Shown here one piece after another: positions 7,340 to 13,827 of a stretch of 13,827 nt of DNA. Where the stretch lies: assembly GCA_021846145.1 (NCBI GenBank), contig JAJZCJ010000058.1:1-13827 (forward strand), read 5' to 3'. Under the pieces are notes generated by a model. It saw nothing but the letters and a program-made list of their open reading frames with translations. It did not search any database and was not told the DNA's origin. Position 1 is the first letter of the stretch. Each line of letters starts with the position of its first letter. Position numbers and translations under genes: made by a program. The DNA comes from Bacillota bacterium (lineage in GTDB: Bacteria > Bacillota > Bacilli > Alicyclobacillales > SLC66).

Positions 7340-8188
7340 TTATTCTAAGCGATCAAAGCTAATTCGACCAAGTTTTCCCGTTTGTACATCACGCAGCAAT
7401 TTTTCCGCCCCCTGATGGAGATCTGGCAATCCACCTGGAAGAAGCGCACCACGCTCAACTGCAATGTGTGCAAAAAGCTGATCAGCATTACCTTTTAGAT
7501 CAATAAAACGGTACCGCTCCTGTAATTGTTCCGGATAAGCGATTCGTAACCATTCAATTAACTCTTGCGCTAGTTCTTCTAATGGCAACAAAGTTTGTGC
7601 AATGGCTCCGGACCAAGCCAATCGAAGTGCCACGTTGCGATCTTCAAACTTCGGCCACAAAATCCCTGGCGTATCCAAAAGTTCAAATGATTTGCCCACT
7701 CTTATCCACTGTTTTTGTCGAGTCACTCCTGGTTTATCCCCAGTTTTTACTGCATTTCTTTTTGCTAAACGATTGATTAATGTCGACTTTCCCGCATTTG
7801 GAATACCTATCACCAGTGCGCGAACTGTGTCTCTGCGTATGCCTTTGGCCGCCAATTTTTGCAATTTCGGCTGAGCTAACGCCGTCGCTGAACTAATCAG
7901 TTCTTTAATTCCACCGCCATGCAAACTATCAATGGCCACTGCTTGCATATCAGGACGTCGATTATATTCCCGCACAAAACGTTCTGTAATCACGGGGTCA
8001 GCCATGTCTGCCTTGGCCAGTGCTAGCACAGTCGGCTTATTCTGTAATTTAGTTGCCATCATCGGGTTACGACTAGATTCTGGTAGCCTTGAATCAAGCA
8101 CTTCTATGATGACATCCACTATTTTTAAGCTTTCTGTCACCTCTCGTGCTGCTTTTGCCATGTGTCCAGGGTACCATTGAATACTCAA
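7340..8188 (-). CDS. rbgA: Ribosome biogenesis GTPase RbgA (YlqF)
   Basis: Circularly permuted GTPase that acts late in 50S subunit assembly. The 282-residue product equals the length of B. subtilis RbgA. It begins MSIQWYPGHMAKAAREV, with H9 at the position of the histidine needed for GTP hydrolysis in RbgA. The G motifs come in permuted order: G4 as AKAD (58-61), G1 GIPNAGKSTLINRL (128-141), the switch/G2 region KPGVTRQKQW (152-161) and G3 DTPG (172-175), then the C-terminal RNA-binding region. A longer reading from 8347 has no family homology in its first 53 residues. The TTG at 8186-8188 is chosen because GGAGG lies seven bases upstream and the conserved YPGHM motif follows directly. It lies after the rplS terminator. 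No clear promoter was found in the 35-bp gap, so it may depend on read-through. Confidence 0.96.
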   Translation of the reverse strand: MSIQWYPGHMAKAAREVTESLKIVDVIIEVLDSRLPESSRNPMMATKLQNKPTVLALAKADMADPVITERFVREYNRRPDMQAVAIDSLHGGGIKELISSATALAQPKLQKLAAKGIRRDTVRALVIGIPNAGKSTLINRLAKRNAVKTGDKPGVTRQKQWIRVGKSFELLDTPGILWPKFEDRNVALRLAWSGAIAQTLLPLEELAQELIEWLRIAYPEQLQERYRFIDLKGNADQLFAHIAVERGALLPGGLPDLHQGAEKLLRDVQTGKLGRISFDRLE

Positions 8189-8212
8189 CTCATGACCTCC
8201 GCACAATATGTC

Positions 8213-8249
8213 TAACAAACAAACGGGAACCTGGATAACCAAGTTCCCG
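8213..8249 (-). terminator. Rho-independent terminator after rplS
   Basis: On the minus strand CGGGAAC (8243-8249) pairs with GTTCCCG (8224-8230). After one mismatch, three more pairs close a 4-base loop. The transcript then runs into TTTGTTTGTT (8213-8223). It lies 18 bases past the rplS stop and only about 35 bases before the rbgA start, so it separates them or sets a lower level of rbgA by partial read-through. Confidence 0.8.
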
Positions 8250-8267
8250 CAAAAAGTAATACCGTAC

Positions 8268-8612
8268 TTATCTGATCTCCTTAATCCTTGCAGCTTTTCC
8301 TCGCAGGTTTCGAAGATAATAAAGCTTAGCGCGCCGAACTTTACCACGACGCATTACCTCGATCTTGTCGATCTTCGGTGTGTTCTTTGGGAATGTCCGC
8401 TCCACGCCCACTCCGTAAGAAATCTTACGAACAGTAAACGTTTCACTGACAAGAGTCCCCCTGCGTTTAATAACTACCCCTTCAAATACCTGAATCCGTT
8501 CTCTGGAACCTTCACGAACTTTCACGTGTACTTTTAGAGTATCACCAGGGCGAAATTTCGGAAAATCAGTACGCAGTTGTTGCTCTGAAACTTCTCTTAC
8601 TAACGGGTGCAA
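8268..8612 (-). CDS. rplS: 50S ribosomal protein L19
   Basis: L19 is a 50S ribosomal protein located at the 30S-50S interface. The sequence carries the standard signature: [55 protein letters not shown], then the basic end [20 protein letters not shown]. Two starts are possible. An ATG at 8616-8618 gives 116 residues, but GGGAGG lies only three bases ahead of it. The in-frame TTG at 8610-8612 gives 114 residues, about nine bases from GGAGG, and places the LRTD motif at the same distance from the N-terminus as in B. subtilis L19. I favour the TTG, with modest certainty. rimM and trmD, which normally precede rplS, are absent from the upstream flank. The gene has its own leader and terminator, so it is probably transcribed alone. 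Confidence 0.97.
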   Translation of the reverse strand: MHPLVREVSEQQLRTDFPKFRPGDTLKVHVKVREGSRERIQVFEGVVIKRRGTLVSETFTVRKISYGVGVERTFPKNTPKIDKIEVMRRGKVRRAKLYYLRNLRGKAARIKEIR

Positions 8613-8670
8613 AACCATTCTCCTCCCAACAGGCGTTCATGCGCACGCGCAGCGGACCACCTTGATAACA
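8613..8670 (-). promoter_or_regulatory. Candidate L19 (rplS) mRNA leader
   Basis: The 5' untranslated stretch is compact and structured. An outer arm CAAGG (8660-8664) can pair with CCUGUUG (8627-8633), with a two-base bulge. It encloses a small hairpin TGCG-CGTG-CGCA (8640-8651). An L19 leader RNA family is known in Firmicutes for autoregulation of rplS. The position, length (about 55 bases) and two-stem shape fit, but I cannot confirm a family match without a covariance search. Confidence 0.5.
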
Positions 8671-8676
8671 GCAGCT

Positions 8677-8685
8677 AGTGTAACA
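8677..8685 (-). promoter_or_regulatory. Possible extended -10 promoter of rplS
   Basis: TGT-TACACT on the minus strand (TACACT at 8677-8682), about 60 bases ahead of rplS, with no good -35 at the usual distance (TAGCGT at best). It is needed if rplS is to be expressed independently of the envelope genes upstream, from which no terminator is visible. Confidence 0.4.
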
Positions 8686-8731
8686 CAATCCATATAAAAA
8701 CGCTAGTTCACAGTTCAAACAAATACCCGCA

Positions 8732-9487
8732 CTACGGTTTTTCAATTTGCGCTACCAGTCCACTAGGTACACCGATGATAGCGTTGGGTGAATTATAATT
8801 GAAAAAAAGTTCTGTTGATGTCATTGCCTCAGTGCCTTTACCAGGAATGCCCACAGTAGACTGAACTTCAATTTGCCGCAAAAGACCATCAGTGGCATCT
8901 ATCCACACTGTATATAATGACTCTTGTGGCTTGATTAATCTTGTGCCACCAATAAAAGATCCCAGATCGACGGTCTTAAATTGATAGACATGACACAACC
9001 ACGAAACTGCTGTTTGATCAGGTAATTGATAAACAACTTTTGGAGGCTTTTTTGCAATGACATCAGACAAAGATTGCCATGGACGCAAATCAGTAACAGG
9101 GTTCATCGGTTTCCAACGGTTACCATCTTCATAATAAGCAAATGATCCATTTTGATAAAGCGGATAATTGTTCCCTCCGATGGTCTCATCCATTTGAATT
9201 TGCACCGGCGTAGCCGACGTTGGCAATATAATAGTGCCATAGAAATTCATTGATCGATTATTTTTACCTGTAATTTCTTGAATCTGCGCCTTCACTTCAT
9301 AGTTTTGAATAGAGGACAAGCTATCAATGGCGCTTTGTACCTTTTCCAAACCTTGTGCAGCAACGGTTCGCTCAACCACCGATTTCTGCATTAATGAAGG
9401 AGTCGATTGAAGATTTCCACATCCAGCAAGCAACATAGTTCCACCTACCAGTGCAATCATCGTTAGTGTGTGCTTCCTCATTTTCAC
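8732..9487 (-). CDS. Lipoprotein of unknown function, last gene of envelope cassette
   Basis: 251-residue predicted lipoprotein. A basic start (MKMRKHT) and hydrophobic stretch lead to the lipobox LAGC at residues 20-23, so C23 would be lipid-modified and the protein anchored on the outer face of the membrane. The mature part has an early helical segment (QKSVVERTVAAQGLEKVQSA), then a mainly beta region with alternating polar/hydrophobic strands (YEVKAQIQEITG, SMNFYGTIILP, VQIQMDETIGG, YTVWIDATDGLLRQIEVQS). That pattern resembles LolA/LppX-like or DUF-type beta-half-barrel lipoproteins, but I cannot assign a family. The GTG start overlaps the TGA stop of the upstream membrane gene, with AGGAG nine bases upstream. 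This indicates translational coupling and probably a shared job. An alternative ATG lies two codons in. Confidence 0.82.
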   Translation of the reverse strand: MKMRKHTLTMIALVGGTMLLAGCGNLQSTPSLMQKSVVERTVAAQGLEKVQSAIDSLSSIQNYEVKAQIQEITGKNNRSMNFYGTIILPTSATPVQIQMDETIGGNNYPLYQNGSFAYYEDGNRWKPMNPVTDLRPWQSLSDVIAKKPPKVVYQLPDQTAVSWLCHVYQFKTVDLGSFIGGTRLIKPQESLYTVWIDATDGLLRQIEVQSTVGIPGKGTEAMTSTELFFNYNSPNAIIGVPSGLVAQIEKP

Positions 9488-11139
9488 CCTGCACTTCTCC
9501 TTCCCTTGCGCCGCAACAGAGCGATAATAATTCCAAGCACATACCCGCTGATCACGAGATCATACAAAGGGATGCGTTCTTTTCCAAGAAGCATTATCTC
9601 TTGATGATCATAAACAGACATTAGTAATTGTGGTTGACTACCTGCAGAAACATAAACGGTTTGCAGATTGACCAAGTTACCATGATAAACTCTGAATTGC
9701 TGGATGAGTTGATGATTTTTATACACATACCCACCCAAATAACGTATAGGTGAACTGCTTACAATGCTCGGTGAGTTCGCAATCATTATATCTCCATTGG
9801 ATTGAGGAAACACTGACTCAAACCGGAAACTATCTCTCCCGCTATACCACAGCACCTTCCACGTGTGAGAGGCAGTCAACTGAACAATTTGTGCTGGTAC
9901 GGTATTGATCAACAATTGATCAGTCCCATTGCCGAGCACATCCGCGAAAACAATATCGCTTGTCAAAGGATGACTATAGCTACCATATAAAGTGGCAATC
10001 ACTTTAGGCTTACTAGGAGGCAATGATACAACTTGAATCATATTATTACCTTCCACTAGTACGCTAGGGGAATTAATAACGGATTGGGGCAGTAAATGAT
10101 AAACGCCCAGTATGACCGTCCCACCTGTTTTCACATGAACAGATTGATGTTCATATTCGCCTGACAACATGCCATTGTTTAACGTAAATCCTTGTTTTTG
10201 ATCTAATGGACTTCTACCAGTAAGTTGATGCCAGCCGTTTGCTTCTTCTTTAGCTGTTTGTACACTAATATTCGCAAGATCTGAAGACATTTGCCCAGGA
10301 CTAAGCAACATATCCAGCCACTCGCCAGGAGATGCAGAGAGCGTAAAATACATGCGGCTATCACCGTTAATATTCAAAAAGTGACTAGTACTAAAAGGAA
10401 AGTCCGCGGTCCCTAACGTGTTTACAGGCACTTGGGAAAGTTCTTGTGGTGTAGCAAAACTACTGTGATATCTCAATCGACCGGGTTTAATAGTAACCAG
10501 ATCATAAGAATGCTGAATTTCTACTAATGCATTTTCTATCTGACTACTACCACTTAGCGCCAAGCTATCAACAAGGGTCTGCGCCTCGTCTTTAAATGGC
10601 TTATGCGCCTGTAAAGTGAGAATCATTTGCTGACCAAACCGATTGGGATCTGGAATGGTGGTAACAGGTAAACTAGGTACTTGAGGATCTTGGCTGGCTA
10701 AATGGCCAAGATAATCAACGCTAAAATGCGATAGTGTAGATAGACTATCTGAAGGCAGCCATATTTCTAAGCCAGTGAGCATAACAATAACCAAAAAAAG
10801 TTGAAATATTTTCTGTCGCATTAAAATTCGTCCAAGTATTAACGCGAGCACAACAAAAATAATCCAATCAATAATTCTCCATATTAAGGTATAGTTAACC
10901 AATCCATCAAGTGCAAAAAATGTCATCAAAGAAAAAAGTGTAAATCGAAACACAAATCTACGATCATTTTTCGGAAAGATAAAGTAGAACAATAAGCTCG
11001 CCACAATGACAGCAAGAACACCGATATAAGAGTACTGCAACGTCCATGCCGTAAACACTAATTGATAAAACAGCACTACCCAAAGTGAGTAAAGCAGCAG
11101 GAACGGGGTGGTAAGCCATTTAGCAAATGTCTTATTCAC
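9484..11139 (-). CDS. Membrane protein with large extracytoplasmic beta-rich domain, unknown family
   Basis: 551-residue protein I do not recognise. Five hydrophobic segments fill the N-terminus (about residues 11-32, 36-55, 64-83, 89-107, 111-128). A roughly 390-residue outer region follows, then one C-terminal membrane segment (about 524-543) and a basic end RRKGRRSAG. The second half of the outer region looks like a beta-propeller of FG-GAP/VCBS style: SDIVFADVLGNGTDQLLINT (394-413) has the alternating strand plus D-x-x-G-x-G-x-D turn, and similar but weaker units follow (near 440-455 and 500-520). The first half contains an amphipathic helix (about 182-210) and strands. It overlaps the polymerase-like gene by 8 bp and the lipoprotein gene by 4 bp, so all three are probably coupled. 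A role in surface polysaccharide export, attachment or sensing is inferred from context only. Start is GTG. Confidence 0.8.
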   Translation of the reverse strand: MNKTFAKWLTTPFLLLYSLWVVLFYQLVFTAWTLQYSYIGVLAVIVASLLFYFIFPKNDRRFVFRFTLFSLMTFFALDGLVNYTLIWRIIDWIIFVVLALILGRILMRQKIFQLFLVIVMLTGLEIWLPSDSLSTLSHFSVDYLGHLASQDPQVPSLPVTTIPDPNRFGQQMILTLQAHKPFKDEAQTLVDSLALSGSSQIENALVEIQHSYDLVTIKPGRLRYHSSFATPQELSQVPVNTLGTADFPFSTSHFLNINGDSRMYFTLSASPGEWLDMLLSPGQMSSDLANISVQTAKEEANGWHQLTGRSPLDQKQGFTLNNGMLSGEYEHQSVHVKTGGTVILGVYHLLPQSVINSPSVLVEGNNMIQVVSLPPSKPKVIATLYGSYSHPLTSDIVFADVLGNGTDQLLINTVPAQIVQLTASHTWKVLWYSGRDSFRFESVFPQSNGDIMIANSPSIVSSSPIRYLGGYVYKNHQLIQQFRVYHGNLVNLQTVYVSAGSQPQLLMSVYDHQEIMLLGKERIPLYDLVISGYVLGIIIALLRRKGRRSAG

Positions 11140-12349
11140 TTTCAGCCGCCCCCTTGGTATAAATCAAAACTACACTTCCAGCAAACCAAAACAAGTAATT
11201 CATCGAAGGCACTTCAAAAATGTTCTCTACAAAATTATGTGCTACTAACACAATGAGCGAACTAAACACACCGATAAACACATACCCCAATGGTGTCTTA
11301 AAATAAGTTTTGATCGCTTTGTAAACCGCCCTCAAATAGACGAACAGTAAACCCAAGTAGGAGATGAGCCCCAACAGTCCCGTTTCCGCAAGCGTTTTGG
11401 CATAATAGTTATCAACGTAAATGACCCCAAAGAAACGCGAAGCCACCGCCCCCCCGTATCTTCCCAATCCTGCTCCAAAAAAAGGATTGTTACGCATTTG
11501 ATCATAAGCATTTGTCCATCTGGCAATTCTGCCACTTGCAATCGTTTTAGCCCAATACACGGTGGAAAGAAACTGAGCAATTCGCGCGTGAATAGGTGGC
11601 ACGAAGAACACTGCCGCCACCCCAACAATCAGCGCCACAACTGTCAATCGCTTATCAATGAGCCACGTAAAAATTAATGCCCCGATAAAGAAAGCAAACC
11701 ATGCACCGCGAGTAAATGAAAACACCAGTGACATTACCGTAAATACGGAAGCAAGTATGTAAAACCAGCGTTTCCCACGATGTTTTTCATATAATGCAAA
11801 ACCAAATGCAGTTGGGGCAATGAACGCCATGTAGGAACCCATAATGTTCGGACTGCCAAATACAGAATATACACGCGTACGTTCATGTTCACCAAGATTT
11901 AACCACGCTGCCGGAATCGGCACTTTCACCACGTATTCGTAGACACCGTGCACAGCAACTAAAAACCCTGCAAACACCATAAATTTTAATAAGGGGATAA
12001 CGTCTTCTTTCTCGACGATATACGGAAACATCAACATAAACAACATATACATGTAGTCTACTCGATATCCCGCCAAAGCAACCTCAAGATATCCCGTATC
12101 CATCAAAACATATACAAGACCAAGCACAGCTACAAAAACAACCATTTTTTGAGGTTGTAATAAAGTTCTTCGATCCCCCAAAAAATAAGCTCGAATAACA
12201 AATACAGCAAAAAAAATCAACAACAGCTTGTCCCAAAAGCCACCGATGATCCCCCACGGATAAATGTGAAGAAAATAATCGGATATGGGAAATGCCGCTA
12301 GTAAATACAGTGGCCACTTCATTTGCCTTGGCAAAACACTTACGCCCAT
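11132..12349 (-). CDS. O-antigen polymerase/ligase family (Wzy/WaaL-like) membrane protein
   Basis: 405-residue polytopic membrane protein with about ten to twelve hydrophobic segments. It has the layout of the Wzy_C/O-antigen ligase family, which joins lipid-linked glycan units on the outer face of the membrane. Visible marks are VFGSPNIMGSYMAF (163-176), LVFSFTRGAWFAF (208-220) with R214, the outer-loop segment GRIARWTNAYDQMRNNPFFG (273-292) with R277 and GAGLGRYG just after it, then VDNYYAKTLAETGLLGLISY (312-331) and H371. In Gram-positive bacteria such proteins polymerise exopolysaccharide or transfer glycans to proteins or wall polymers. The acceptor here is unknown. The ATG has GAGGTGG seven bases upstream. 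It is the first gene of a likely three-gene transcript from the promoter at 12382-12390. No glycosyltransferase, flippase or chain-length gene is visible in the window, which is unusual for a polysaccharide locus. Confidence 0.87.
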   Translation of the reverse strand: MGVSVLPRQMKWPLYLLAAFPISDYFLHIYPWGIIGGFWDKLLLIFFAVFVIRAYFLGDRRTLLQPQKMVVFVAVLGLVYVLMDTGYLEVALAGYRVDYMYMLFMLMFPYIVEKEDVIPLLKFMVFAGFLVAVHGVYEYVVKVPIPAAWLNLGEHERTRVYSVFGSPNIMGSYMAFIAPTAFGFALYEKHRGKRWFYILASVFTVMSLVFSFTRGAWFAFFIGALIFTWLIDKRLTVVALIVGVAAVFFVPPIHARIAQFLSTVYWAKTIASGRIARWTNAYDQMRNNPFFGAGLGRYGGAVASRFFGVIYVDNYYAKTLAETGLLGLISYLGLLFVYLRAVYKAIKTYFKTPLGYVFIGVFSSLIVLVAHNFVENIFEVPSMNYLFWFAGSVVLIYTKGAAESE

Positions 12350-12381
12350 CTTTCCACCTCGACCTATATTAATTCCGATTC

Positions 12382-12390
12382 ATTATATCA
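12382..12390 (-). promoter_or_regulatory. Extended -10 promoter of the polymerase/lipoprotein operon
   Basis: Minus strand TGA-TATAAT (TATAAT at 12382-12387, TG at 12389-12390), 33 bases ahead of the polymerase ATG. A TTGACG at about 12411-12416 is too far away (23-base spacer) to be a normal -35, so this would work mainly through the extended -10. It starts the transcript just after the stop of the wall-hydrolase gene. Confidence 0.55.
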
Positions 12391-12416
12391 CAGCCCACTG
12401 TATTCACTACCGTCAA

Positions 12417-13827
12417 TCAATGTATTTGCATTACATTTTGATTGCTAACCCAGCCTGTTTTTCCATTTCCGTCAACTACATAATCCCATCCATTGCCAGC
12501 ATTATTAATCAAAACTAAGTACACACCATTGGAAACCGAATCTAAAATATTACTATTGCTCGATACCGTTGCCGAGTGAATTCCAAGTGTGCTACCATAA
12601 TCAACCCCAGTTACTTCCATAACATTTTCAAGAGATACCAGGTTCCAATTTACGAATCCCGTCTGTTTGTTAGGAAGTGTTACCTCATCCCAACCAGGTG
12701 TATCACCCAATACAGGAAATGACGCTCCTTTTGCTATATTACCCACCACTTGAGGTGTTGCCGTAGCGTCATTCGGTGACGAATAAACCACAATATTGTT
12801 GACTGCATTGCCAGTGGCACCAGGAGGATAAGGAAACACCACTCGGGTGGATAATTCAGGCATTAACGACTGATTAGCAAGACTAGGTGAGTAAGATGCA
12901 ATTTCGGACATGATTCGTGCAATGCTGTTTGACCAGTAAGGATCTGTCGCATAGTCTACGTTCATCCCATCTAAGTTGGGTCCATTAAAAAACGAGCCAT
13001 TACTATCCAAGTAATCGTTGCGTACAAACCAAGCCTCAAAATTAATGTCATACTCAATCGATCGAAAAGTCGCCGCTGCATTTGGATTACTGGTGTAGGC
13101 CTCATAGCCAAATAGGTTGTCTCTGTTTTTTGCAAAGTTCGAAGTTCCCCATCCAGACTCAATGATGGCATGTGCCACCAGGTATTGTGCATTCACACCA
13201 AACTGTTTCTCTGCTTCAATAAAATATGCACCTTTATTTTGCAAAACACTACTCCCCACAGCGTGACTTGCAATAAATGAATTAATCTGGTTGGCCGTCA
13301 AATTCGAAGGCGTCATTAAATTCATTGTGCGATATGGATTCTCCCAGTTACCCACGTAAACATCTCCCGAAGATTCCACCTCATACCAATGAGTATAATC
13401 CTCAGTCACATAAGTTTGCCCTGTCGTCATAAACGAAGGAGCAGGTGCCCAAGTAATATTTTCTTTACCCCACTGATCAATAAGCATATTGTTCTGTACT
13501 GTAAATGTATCCCCATTGGGAGAGGCGACATTCGTAGGATAATTAGAATACACTACTTGATTAGCCTTTGTATTAATCACCTGAACATGATCCAATGTCT
13601 TGGCAAAACTAATCGCACTTTGTTCACTTGTAAATGAACGCACCAATTGCAAATACCGATACACGCCATAAAGTCCTACAGAAGACCACACCACTTGATT
13701 CGTACTGATCTGAATGACCACCGCACCACTCAGTGTTTTTGCATAGGCAATCGCTGATGCCTCATCCACAAACGACTTCTCAGTTTGCGTTCCTACTTCA
13801 ACCGTATAGCTAGGCGCATTCGTATAC
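12417..13827 (-). CDS. Secreted glucosaminidase-type cell-wall hydrolase with SH3-like domains (5' end outside window)
   Basis: The frame is open to the window edge: 469 residues are visible and the N-terminus, probably with a signal peptide, is missing. Counted from the first whole codon, the order is two 46-residue-spaced repeats (17-49 and 63-95), a linker with FYEVESS-like spacing (HWYEVESSGDVYVGNW, 146-161), then a GH73 glucosaminidase-like domain. That domain runs from about 170 to 310 and contains FIEAEKQFGVNAQYLVAHAI (202-221), IESGWGTS (222-229) with E223 as the likely catalytic acid, and NLFGYEAY (237-244). Two bacterial SH3-like domains follow (about 340-402 and 408-469), each with the W-x-x-V...GKTGWV or TGFVNW pattern that binds wall peptides. 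It probably cleaves the glycan strand of peptidoglycan in wall remodelling or division. It lies upstream of the polysaccharide operon on the same strand. Close relatives are LytD/LytG-type autolysins. A start codon cannot be assigned. Confidence 0.88.
   Translation of the reverse strand, partial: YTNAPSYTVEVGTQTEKSFVDEASAIAYAKTLSGAVVIQISTNQVVWSSVGLYGVYRYLQLVRSFTSEQSAISFAKTLDHVQVINTKANQVVYSNYPTNVASPNGDTFTVQNNMLIDQWGKENITWAPAPSFMTTGQTYVTEDYTHWYEVESSGDVYVGNWENPYRTMNLMTPSNLTANQINSFIASHAVGSSVLQNKGAYFIEAEKQFGVNAQYLVAHAIIESGWGTSNFAKNRDNLFGYEAYTSNPNAAATFRSIEYDINFEAWFVRNDYLDSNGSFFNGPNLDGMNVDYATDPYWSNSIARIMSEIASYSPSLANQSLMPELSTRVVFPYPPGATGNAVNNIVVYSSPNDATATPQVVGNIAKGASFPVLGDTPGWDEVTLPNKQTGFVNWNLVSLENVMEVTGVDYGSTLGIHSATVSSNSNILDSVSNGVYLVLINNAGNGWDYVVDGNGKTGWVSNQNVMQIH
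13542..13778 (-). repeat. Two tandem ~46-residue repeats in the wall hydrolase
   Basis: Repeat 1 (SFVDEASAIAYAKTL...NQVVWS, nucleotides about 13680-13778) and repeat 2 (SFTSEQSAISFAKTL...NQVVYS, about 13542-13640) share the frame SFxxExSAIxxAKTLxxxxVIxxxxNQVVxS, with 138 bp between equivalent positions. More copies may lie outside the window. The repeats are diverged at DNA level, so they are an old protein-domain duplication rather than recent. The fold is unknown to me and a wall-binding role is inferred. Confidence 0.75.

Noticed and set aside
7340..8347. 335-residue version of RbgA starting at 8347
   Set aside because: The first 53 residues have no family similarity and cross the rplS terminator and rplS stop. 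The TTG at 8188 has GGAGG upstream and gives exactly the usual 282 residues.
12411..12416. TTGACG as the -35 box for the polymerase operon
   Set aside because: The spacer to TATAAT is 23 bases, too long for a sigma-A promoter. The extended -10 is the better explanation.
1..13827. Phage, insertion sequence, integrase, CRISPR array or defence genes
   Set aside because: No transposase, integrase, terminal inverted repeats with target duplications, repeat-spacer array or recognised defence domain is visible anywhere in the window.

Overview
The window reads as chromosomal DNA of a low-to-moderate-GC member of the Bacillales, most likely a spore-former relative of the Alicyclobacillaceae/Paenibacillaceae type. 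That lineage is inferred from protein style and gene order, not from a database match. Starts are Gram-positive in style: strong GGAGG-like ribosome binding sites with frequent GTG and TTG starts (topA, sucD, rbgA, comM and others). The minus-strand order rplS - rbgA - rnhB - (small genes) - sucC - sucD - dprA - topA is the same housekeeping block known from Bacillus subtilis.

Left part (1-3.6 kb, minus strand): the 5' end of topA (DNA topoisomerase I), dprA (RecA loader for transforming DNA), and a sucC-sucD operon (succinyl-CoA synthetase). The operon has its own promoter and a perfect 12-bp-stem terminator.

Middle (3.8-5.9 kb, plus strand): an opposite-strand insert in the block. It holds an unrecognised 140-residue protein with a YgiT-like zinc-finger N-terminus, followed by comM/yifB (AAA+ branch-migration helicase for natural transformation). 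Between them lies a short leader with a terminator hairpin and a competing complementary arm, which looks like a possible attenuator. comM meets a minus-strand yneF-like membrane protein gene tail to tail, with a hairpin across the comM stop codon.

Middle-right (5.9-8.7 kb, minus strand): a yneF-like small membrane protein, a single-frame fusion of ribonuclease HII with a YraN/UPF0102 nuclease-like domain, the ribosome-assembly GTPase rbgA, and rplS (ribosomal protein L19) with a compact structured 5' leader. A terminator separates rplS from rbgA.

Right part (8.7-13.8 kb, minus strand): a cell-envelope cassette where rimM-trmD would normally precede rplS. In transcription order it holds a large secreted glucosaminidase-type cell-wall hydrolase (5' end outside the window), a Wzy/WaaL-type O-antigen polymerase/ligase family membrane protein, a 551-residue membrane-anchored extracytoplasmic protein, and a lipoprotein. 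The last three overlap by a few bases and start from an extended -10 promoter, so they are probably made together, perhaps for an exported surface glycan. No tRNA, rRNA, CRISPR array, insertion sequence or phage gene was found. The least explained items are the comM leader, the RNase HII-YraN fusion, and the polymerase / membrane protein / lipoprotein trio.
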